Source: Algoriphagus sp.
GTDB taxonomy: Bacteria; Bacteroidota; Bacteroidia; Cytophagales; Cyclobacteriaceae
Reading direction: 5' to 3'
DNA length: 5,469 nt
Assembly: GCA_023255285.1 (NCBI GenBank)
Contig: JALRIY010000155.1
Coordinates: 1-5,469 of the forward strand
In this document: positions 1 to 3,377 of the stretch, one piece after another
How positions within the stretch are numbered: the stretch's first letter is position 1
How the letters are laid out: each line of letters opens with the position of its first letter
Translations under genes and position numbers: made by a program
The notes under the pieces: generated by a model
Databases searched by the model: none
What the model was told of the DNA's origin: nothing
Seen by the model: the letters and a program-made list of their open reading frames with translations, nothing else

Positions 1-390
1 AAACTCGTATCCAAAATGGGCAAGCAAGTTGGAAGATCCACAAATGGAAGAAACACCTGTATTGCCGTGCTTGGCCACCGCTTGCCCGGCTCCGGCTACA
101 ATAAAGGAGGAAAGCGTAGAAATATTAAAGGTATCCTTACCATCGCCTCCCGTGCCACAGAGGTCCATGGCATCGTATTCTGATAGGTCAATGGGCACAC
201 AGAGTTCGAGCATGGCTTCGCGGAATCCACGCAGCTCCTCCACAGTAATACTGCGCATCAGGAATACGGTCATAAAGGCGGCTACTTGACTACTCGGATA
301 GGATCCTGTGGCTAGGTTTTTCAATGCCTCTTTTGCCTGTGGCTGAGAGAGGGTTTTGTGTGCAATAAGGTGATTTAATATGTCTTTCAT
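1..390 (-). CDS. trpD: Anthranilate phosphoribosyltransferase, N-terminal part (runs off left edge)
   Basis: TrpD transfers phosphoribosyl from PRPP to anthranilate, the second committed step of tryptophan synthesis, in the cytoplasm. The frame gives residues 1-130 of a protein usually about 330-350 residues long; the rest lies beyond the left edge. Residues 1-70 look like the helical N-terminal domain (MKDILNHLIA start). Then come the PRPP/Mg-binding glycine loop CGTGGDGKDTFNIST (residues 78-92, with GTGGD at 79-83 and NIST at 89-92) and KHGN at 107-110, followed by SS.CGSSNLL. These are the family's signature motifs in the expected order. The ATG at 390-388 lies 17 bases after the trpG stop, so the two are probably co-transcribed. 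No clear Shine-Dalgarno sequence is visible, which is normal for Bacteroidota. No frameshift or missing key residue is seen. Confidence 0.96.
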   Translation of the reverse strand, partial: MKDILNHLIAHKTLSQPQAKEALKNLATGSYPSSQVAAFMTVFLMRSITVEELRGFREAMLELCVPIDLSEYDAMDLCGTGGDGKDTFNISTLSSFIVAGAGQAVAKHGNTGVSSICGSSNLLAHFGYEF

Positions 391-407
391 CGGTGGATTG
401 AAATCAT

Positions 408-974
408 TTAGGATTGGAGCCAATTTTGGATCAACTGGGATCCGTGTTCGGTGAGAATACTTTCTGGGTGAAACTGTAGTCCTCGTAGGTCATACTGCTT
501 GTGCCGAATGGCCATAATTTGTTGGTCCGACGTACGTCCAATCACCTCCAGATCAACAGGAAGGTATGCTTCATCAACTACCCAGGAATGATACCTCCCT
601 ACTGCAAACTGGCTAGGTAGTCCAGCAAATAGTTGATCAGGCACTGCCGTGAAGGTAGCAGCTACCCCATGCTGGACTTCAGCTAAGTTATGTAATTTAC
701 CACCGAAAGCCTCTGCAATGGCCTGGTGTCCCAAACAAATGCCTAGAATAGATTTGGTTGCCCTATACCGTTGCAATAACGCAGGCATGAGCCCCGCTTC
801 TTCCGGAATACCCGGTCCAGGGGAAAGGAGGATTTTATCGAAGAGCTCCACCTCATCTAAGGCAAAGGCATCATTTCGACGAATGTCCAATTGCTGTCCA
901 TACCCCAGTTGACGAATCAGGTAGACCAAATTGTAGGTAAAAGAATCGTAATTGTCTATGACTAAAATTTTCAT
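408..974 (-). CDS. trpG: Anthranilate synthase component II, glutamine amidotransferase
   Basis: TrpG hydrolyses glutamine and channels ammonia to TrpE for conversion of chorismate to anthranilate. The 188-residue protein is full length for a stand-alone class I (triad) amidotransferase. It begins MKILVIDNYDSFTYNLV, typical of TrpG/PabA. The oxyanion loop SPGPG is at 51-55. The nucleophile elbow GICLGHQAIAEAFGG puts the catalytic cysteine at 80. YHS is at 128-130 and the FHPES block places catalytic His169 and Glu171. The sequence alone cannot separate TrpG from PabA, and many bacteria use one subunit for both. Placement between trpE and trpD, behind a Trp-codon leader, argues for tryptophan synthesis as the main role. 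The start lies 11 bases after the trpE stop and the gene is not fused to trpE. Confidence 0.96.
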   Translation of the reverse strand: MKILVIDNYDSFTYNLVYLIRQLGYGQQLDIRRNDAFALDEVELFDKILLSPGPGIPEEAGLMPALLQRYRATKSILGICLGHQAIAEAFGGKLHNLAEVQHGVAATFTAVPDQLFAGLPSQFAVGRYHSWVVDEAYLPVDLEVIGRTSDQQIMAIRHKQYDLRGLQFHPESILTEHGSQLIQNWLQS

Positions 975-985
975 GAATGCATCGC

Positions 986-2395
986 TTAAATCTGTTCTGC
1001 AGTTTTCAATGCCACCCGCAAGGCTTCTAGTTTGTTGGCTACCTCCTGTAATTCGGAGCGGATGTCACTTTTGGCAACTACGCCAGCACCAGCTTGAAAC
1101 CGAAGTTGGTTGTTTTCGGACACAAAAGAGCGAATCACAATGGCATGGTTAAAGTCCCCATTGAACCCCAGGTAGCCGATAGCACCTCCATAAAATTGAC
1201 GATTGACCGATTCCAATTCATCAATCAATTCCATGGCTCGGTATTTTGGTGCACCGGAAAGGGTTCCAGCAGGAAAGGTATCGGCAACTAATTGAAGTGG
1301 ATTTGCTCCTTCGGGAAGCTGACCTGTTACTTTAGATACCAAATGGATCACATGGGAGTAGTATTGCACTTCTTTGAAGACCTCTACTTCCACCCGATCG
1401 GAAGAACGAGAAAGGTCATTCCGTGCTAGGTCTACCAGCATGACGTGCTCTGCATTTTCTTTGGGATCGTCGTAAAGTTTGCGTGCAAGGGCGGCATCCT
1501 CCACATCGTTGCCGGTACGGCGGAAGGTACCTGCAATTGGGTAGAGGGTTGCTTTTCTATTTTTTACAACGATTTGTGCCTCTGGCGAGCTTCCAAAGAC
1601 CTTGAAGGATCCATAATCAAAATAGAATAGGTAGGGAGAGGGATTGACCGAGCGAAGGGCACGGTACACGTTAAACTCATCCCCTTTGAAGGCAGTAGTA
1701 AATCGGCGAGAAAGGACCAACTGAAACACATCTCCACGCTGGCAATGCTTCTGGGCTTGAGCGAGTAATCCCAAGAACTCCTCATCACTGTAGTTGGAAA
1801 ACTCTTCACCTTCCTTCTTGAAAGAGTAGGCTGGAATATTCTTATTATTCAGCAATGTTTCGATTTCATCCAAGTGAGAGACACGCTCAGCACCCTCAGG
1901 CAAATGTTCAAAAAGATGTAGCTCGTTTTTGTAATGATCCACCACGATGATGTTTTGGTACATGGCATAATGCATCATGGGTACCTCATTCGAAGGAGTA
2001 CCCTGTAGCTGAATGTCCTCAAACCAGCCTACGGTATCGTATTGAGTGTAGCCAAAAAGGCCGTTTGTACTGAATTTGAAGGAGTCTGGGTTCGATTGAA
2101 AGGAATTCCCAAAGCGTCGCAAGCAATCCATTAGCGGTTGTTCTGGGCTTACCCGATAGGAGTTTTCTTCTCCAGTAGGTATTTTTTCTAAAACCGTACC
2201 TGCGGTAAAGGAAAATGAAGCTAGTGGGTTGAAACAGATATAGGAATAGCTATTGTCCTGCCCTCGATAATCCGAGGACTCCAGTAAGATGGGATTCGCA
2301 AAGCGATCGCGCACTTGCAGGTAAATACTGACTGGCGTGATGGTATCGGCCAATCGCTTGCGGTACTGTGTGTGTAGGAGAATGGTCTGTGACAT
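986..2395 (-). CDS. trpE: Anthranilate synthase component I, chorismate-binding subunit
   Basis: TrpE converts chorismate and ammonia to anthranilate and pyruvate, the committed step to tryptophan, in complex with TrpG. The 469-residue length is normal. The N-terminal domain carries LLESSDY at 37-43, matching the LLES motif of the tryptophan feedback-inhibition site, and NPSPYLFY at 251-258 matches the partner motif. The catalytic chorismate-binding half shows GSSPE (268-272), PIAGTFRRTGN (286-296), ENAEHVMLVDLARND (313-327), FPAGTLSGAPK (374-384) and YGGAIGYLGF (402-411). Alanine in PIAGT, where aminodeoxychorismate synthase PabB typically has lysine, supports TrpE rather than PabB. The gene is first in the operon, 21 bases after the leader terminator. 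The enzyme is likely controlled twice: by Trp feedback on the protein and by attenuation of the mRNA. Confidence 0.97.
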   Translation of the reverse strand: MSQTILLHTQYRKRLADTITPVSIYLQVRDRFANPILLESSDYRGQDNSYSYICFNPLASFSFTAGTVLEKIPTGEENSYRVSPEQPLMDCLRRFGNSFQSNPDSFKFSTNGLFGYTQYDTVGWFEDIQLQGTPSNEVPMMHYAMYQNIIVVDHYKNELHLFEHLPEGAERVSHLDEIETLLNNKNIPAYSFKKEGEEFSNYSDEEFLGLLAQAQKHCQRGDVFQLVLSRRFTTAFKGDEFNVYRALRSVNPSPYLFYFDYGSFKVFGSSPEAQIVVKNRKATLYPIAGTFRRTGNDVEDAALARKLYDDPKENAEHVMLVDLARNDLSRSSDRVEVEVFKEVQYYSHVIHLVSKVTGQLPEGANPLQLVADTFPAGTLSGAPKYRAMELIDELESVNRQFYGGAIGYLGFNGDFNHAIVIRSFVSENNQLRFQAGAGVVAKSDIRSELQEVANKLEALRVALKTAEQI

Positions 2396-2416
2396 TTTTG
2401 GTTAAAGTATAGGCAC

Positions 2417-2453
2417 AAAAAAAGGCTTACCAGGGAAAACCAGTAAGCCTTTT
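2417..2453 (-). terminator. Intrinsic terminator of the trp leader (attenuator hairpin)
   Basis: Read on the minus strand, AAAAGGCUUAC pairs perfectly with GUAAGCCUUUU, and the stem extends inward by U-G, G-U and G-C pairs. This gives about 14 bp around the 6-base loop UUUUCC. Seven consecutive U residues overlap and follow the 3' arm, as in an intrinsic terminator. The inner wobble pairs exist only in the minus-strand RNA; in the plus-strand RNA they would be mismatches. This shows the hairpin belongs to the trp transcript. It sits 21 bases before the trpE ATG and 21 bases after the leader-peptide stop, where an attenuator should be. Confidence 0.93.
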
Positions 2454-2509
2454 GAGGTATGTATTGCACAAAATCTAGGCAACGGCTTTCTGAGCTTTCC
2501 CGAGGAAAG
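2433..2509 (-). promoter_or_regulatory. trp attenuator: alternative RNA pairings (segments 1, 2, 3)
   Basis: Segment 2, GGGAAAGCUCAGAAAGCC (2501-2484), can pair with segment 3, GGCUUACUGGUUUUCCC (2449-2433). The pairing is AAGCC/GGCUU, CAG/CUG and GGGAAA/UUUCCC, about 14 bp with one A-A mismatch and a small internal loop. This sequesters the whole 5' arm of the terminator, so it is an antiterminator. Segment 1, CUUUCC (2509-2504), can instead pair with GGAAAG of segment 2 across a UCG loop. A ribosome stalled on the Trp codons (2528-2520) would cover segment 1 and free segment 2, allowing readthrough. A ribosome that reached the stop codon (2477-2475) would cover segment 2, so the terminator forms. 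The pairings are read from the sequence; the mechanism is inferred from known trp attenuators. Confidence 0.88.
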
Positions 2510-2552
2510 TTTTGGAATGCCACCACCAGTAGTTGTTTGCGTTTGTTTTCAT
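2475..2552 (-). CDS. trpL: trp operon leader peptide (25 residues, three tandem Trp codons)
   Basis: This short frame reads ATG to TAG and encodes 25 residues. It begins MKTNANNYWWWHSK and ends GKAQKAVA. Three consecutive TGG codons (residues 9-11, bases 2528-2520) in so short a peptide are very unlikely by chance. They lie directly upstream of an antiterminator/terminator pair and of trpE. The peptide probably has no function of its own: its translation senses charged tRNA-Trp, and ribosome position decides between readthrough and termination. The preceding TAC codon (Tyr8) adds an aromatic codon but is not needed for the model. The ATG lies only 10 bases after a candidate -7 promoter element, so the mRNA may be leaderless or nearly so. 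No Shine-Dalgarno sequence is visible. The peptide was predicted here from sequence alone. Confidence 0.92.
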   Translation of the reverse strand: MKTNANNYWWWHSKTFLGKAQKAVA

Positions 2553-2562
2553 TAGCTTGCCA

Positions 2563-2592
2563 CAAATTTAGAAAGGCTTTGGAAAAAGCAAT
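2563..2592 (-). promoter_or_regulatory. Candidate trp operon promoter, Bacteroidota type
   Basis: On the minus strand TAAATTTG (2570-2563) matches the Bacteroidota -7 consensus TAnnTTTG exactly. An ATTG (2592-2589), resembling the -33 TTTG/TTG element, lies 18 bases upstream. The promoter is in the right place, just before the Trp leader peptide. Transcription would begin only a few bases before, or at, the leader ATG (2552). No obvious operator palindrome overlaps it, which fits regulation by attenuation rather than by a repressor. Confidence 0.65.
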
Positions 2593-2642
2593 GCTTCTCC
2601 TCGCTTTTTTTGAATTATTTTTAATCAAACAGAGAATTCATC

Positions 2643-2870
2643 GTGGCAAAAGGAATTTCGCAGTACTTCAAACGAATTTTTGACGACTACCAAGTTTTGG
2701 TCTGTATCCATCCAGAAGACTATACTGGGATTGAACTTATTCTTCATCCCGATGGACATGTTGAGAAAACGAATATCGTCGCCGACGAAGAAATTTTTGA
2801 GGACTTGGAAGCCGATGAGTTCAAAGCCTGTAGTGCCTTAGAGTTTCAGCTACTGCTAGCCAAGGCCTAA
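2643..2870 (+). CDS. Small acidic protein of unknown function (75 aa, GTG start)
   Basis: I do not recognise the family. The frame encodes 75 residues starting MAKGISQYFKRIFDDYQVLV and ending FQLLLAKA, then TAA. Residues 15-45 (YQVLVCIHPEDYTGIELILH, then PDGHVEKT) have the alternation of a small beta-sheet domain. The C-terminal half is acidic (DEEIFEDLEADEF, 48-60) and probably helical. There is no signal peptide or membrane segment, so it is probably cytoplasmic. The GTG at 2643 is the only plausible start: an in-frame TAA lies at 2622-2624 and no ATG falls between. The gene diverges from the trp operon, and its upstream region lies within 50 bases of the trp promoter. No strong ribosome site or promoter is visible; TATTTTTA (2616-2623) is a 7/8 match to the -7 consensus but lacks a well-spaced -33 element. 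Compact, protein-like composition and a clean stop make it likely real. Confidence 0.7.
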   Translation: MAKGISQYFKRIFDDYQVLVCIHPEDYTGIELILHPDGHVEKTNIVADEEIFEDLEADEFKACSALEFQLLLAKA

Positions 2871-2889
2871 TCCTGTAATTACCCGCAAA

Positions 2890-3027
2890 CCTTATTTTAA
2901 CGCGGATTAATAAGGAAAAATAACGCAGATAAATCCTTGAGGGGAAACAAAAAATCTATGGATCTTTTCTCCTGAATCAGTGTAAAAAAAAGTATTCAAG
3001 CTAATCCAAGGGGAAACATCCGCAGAT
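2890..3027. repeat. Degenerate intergenic repeats with ATCCGCG / ATCTGCG cores
   Basis: On the minus strand the region reads ATCTGCG(TTA) at 2930-2924, AATCCGCGTTAA at 2908-2897, and ATCTGCGGAT at 3027-3018. These resemble the ATCCGCG/ATCTGCG intergenic repeats seen in many bacterial genomes. A second repeat pair shares AATCC followed by AGGGGAAACA: 2932-2949 (with a three-base insert before the A-run) and 3003-3018. CCTTATT (2890-2896) and AATAAGG (2909-2915) form a perfect 7-bp inverted repeat around the first core. The element carries no coding signal. Membership of a named repeat family is inferred; the direct and inverted repeats are visible. Confidence 0.5.
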
Positions 3028-3042
3028 CGAATGAGTTAGCTT
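2984..3042 (-). terminator. Weak possible terminator downstream of the TonB-receptor remnant
   Basis: On the minus strand AAGCTAA (3042-3036) pairs with TTAGCTT (3004-2998), and eight T residues follow at 2991-2984 after six intervening bases. Inside the loop CATTCG and CGGATG can form a further 6-bp hairpin with one wobble pair. The position just after the receptor stop codon is right for its terminator. The long loop and the gap before the T run make the call weak. Confidence 0.3.
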
Positions 3043-3044
3043 AC

Positions 3045-3128
3045 TTAAAACTTAAGCGCGGCGGTCAGGTAAAATGTACGTCCATCGGCAGGTAAGATAC
3101 CTGGACCAGGGTAGCCGGCGGATAGATA
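3045..3128 (-). pseudogene. C-terminal remnant of a TonB-dependent outer membrane receptor
   Basis: On the minus strand the frame ending in TAA at 3047-3045 reads GYPGPGILPADG followed by GRTFYLTAALKF and stop. A glycine/proline-rich loop, an R-T/N-F-Y motif and a final amphipathic strand ending in phenylalanine are the hallmark of the last beta strand of a TonB-dependent receptor. The terminal aromatic residue is the usual outer-membrane assembly signal. The frame stays open for a few more codons (to about 3150) and then meets a stop, and the upstream sequence is AT-rich and not receptor-like. Only about 23-28 codons of a gene usually 700-1100 codons long survive, so this is a deletion or rearrangement scar, not a working gene. 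The family call rests on a short motif. Confidence 0.6.
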
Positions 3129-3148
3129 GAAAAAATATGCTGATTTAG

Positions 3149-3176
3149 TCTATTCGAGCTATTGGAAACGAATAGA
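3149..3176. repeat. Perfect 8-bp inverted repeat (hairpin)
   Basis: TCTATTCG at 3149-3156 and CGAATAGA at 3169-3176 are exact reverse complements around a 12-base loop. The 12-base palindrome AGAAAATTTTCT (3174-3185) follows at once, then a T-rich stretch on the plus strand. The hairpin lies where the receptor-like sequence stops, so it may mark a junction or an old element end. It could also be a weak terminator for plus-strand transcription. No function is shown. Confidence 0.45.
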
Positions 3177-3224
3177 AAATTTTCTTTATTTTTCTGAGGG
3201 TGTAGCTTTTTTTATTCTTCTTTT

Positions 3225-3241
3225 TGTTTACATTATAAACA
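3225..3241. promoter_or_regulatory. 17-bp palindrome, candidate operator 1
   Basis: TGTTTACATTATAAACA is a perfect inverted repeat with 6-bp arms (TGTTTA/TAAACA) around CATTA. It shares the form TGTT-N9-AACA with a second palindrome whose centre lies 23 bp away, and the two agree at 13 of 17 positions. Two similar palindromes about two helical turns apart are typical of a dimeric repressor binding in tandem. The nearest downstream gene is the polymerase, 136 bases away. The protein that would bind is unknown. Confidence 0.5.
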
Positions 3242-3271
3242 TTAAAATGTTAATAAAATTAACATTTTAAT
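3241..3271. promoter_or_regulatory. 31-base perfect palindrome, candidate operator 2
   Basis: The arms ATTAAAATGTTAAT (3241-3254) and ATTAACATTTTAAT (3258-3271) are exact reverse complements, 14 bp each around AAA. The core TGTTAATAAAATTAACA (3248-3264) matches the TGTT-N9-AACA form of the palindrome just upstream. As RNA it would be a purely A/U-rich hairpin except for one G-C pair, and no U tract follows closely, so a DNA-binding site is more likely than a terminator. It could also be an element end. Confidence 0.5.
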
Positions 3272-3284
3272 TCTTTGATCCCTC

Positions 3285-3358
3285 CCTGATCTTCAGGAAA
3301 GGGCAATCTCCTTGAATTCTAGTTTACTTATCTCCTTCATTCCGAGGATAGTCTTCGG
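3285..3358 (+). other. Two small hairpins in the upstream region of the polymerase gene
   Basis: CCTGA (3285-3289) pairs with TCAGG (3293-3297) across TCT. CCGAGGA (3342-3348) pairs with TCTTCGG (3352-3358) across TAG, with one G-U wobble in RNA. Both are followed by GAAAG-like sequence: TCTTCAGGAAAG ends near 3300 and TCTTCGGGAAAG near 3363, so the second may be a diverged copy of the first. They lie in the presumed 5' untranslated region and could affect translation or mRNA stability. No U tract follows, so they are not intrinsic terminators. Confidence 0.3.
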
Positions 3359-3377
3359 GAAAGATCTTGCCTACTCC

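Larger units (their letters stand above)
2871..3377. other. 507-base intergenic region without an intact gene
   Basis: No intact gene is seen between the small acidic-protein gene and the polymerase gene. The left half holds degenerate repeats and the tail of a TonB-dependent receptor gene. The right half is very AT-rich (about 3130-3280) and holds an 8-bp hairpin and two tandem palindromes. Two small hairpins follow just before the polymerase start. The structure suggests past deletion or insertion plus a regulatory region for the downstream gene. I could not place a convincing promoter for the polymerase gene here. Confidence 0.75.

Noticed and set aside
29..289. 86-codon plus-strand frame
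   Set aside because: It is antisense to trpD, which shows the GTGGD, NIST and KHGN motifs across the same bases.
986..2395. trpE as pabB (aminodeoxychorismate synthase)
   Set aside because: The PIAGT motif has alanine where PabB typically has lysine, the Trp-binding LLES motif is present, and the operon has trpD and a Trp-codon leader.
2221..2628. 135-codon minus-strand frame overlapping the trp leader and the trpE 5' end
   Set aside because: It overlaps trpE in another frame and runs through the attenuator. Its composition is not protein-like beyond chance, and the Trp-rich leader and trpE explain the region better.
2459..2683. 74-codon plus-strand frame over the trp leader
   Set aside because: It reads antisense through the leader peptide and into the start of the small acidic gene in another frame, with no family resemblance.
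2890..2920. Terminator for the small acidic-protein gene (CCTTATT/AATAAGG hairpin)
   Set aside because: On the plus strand the stem is followed by A residues, not U residues, and the loop is 12 bases. It is better read as part of the repeat.
2890..3027. CRISPR array
   Set aside because: The repeats are few, short, imperfect and irregularly spaced, and there are no cas genes in the window.
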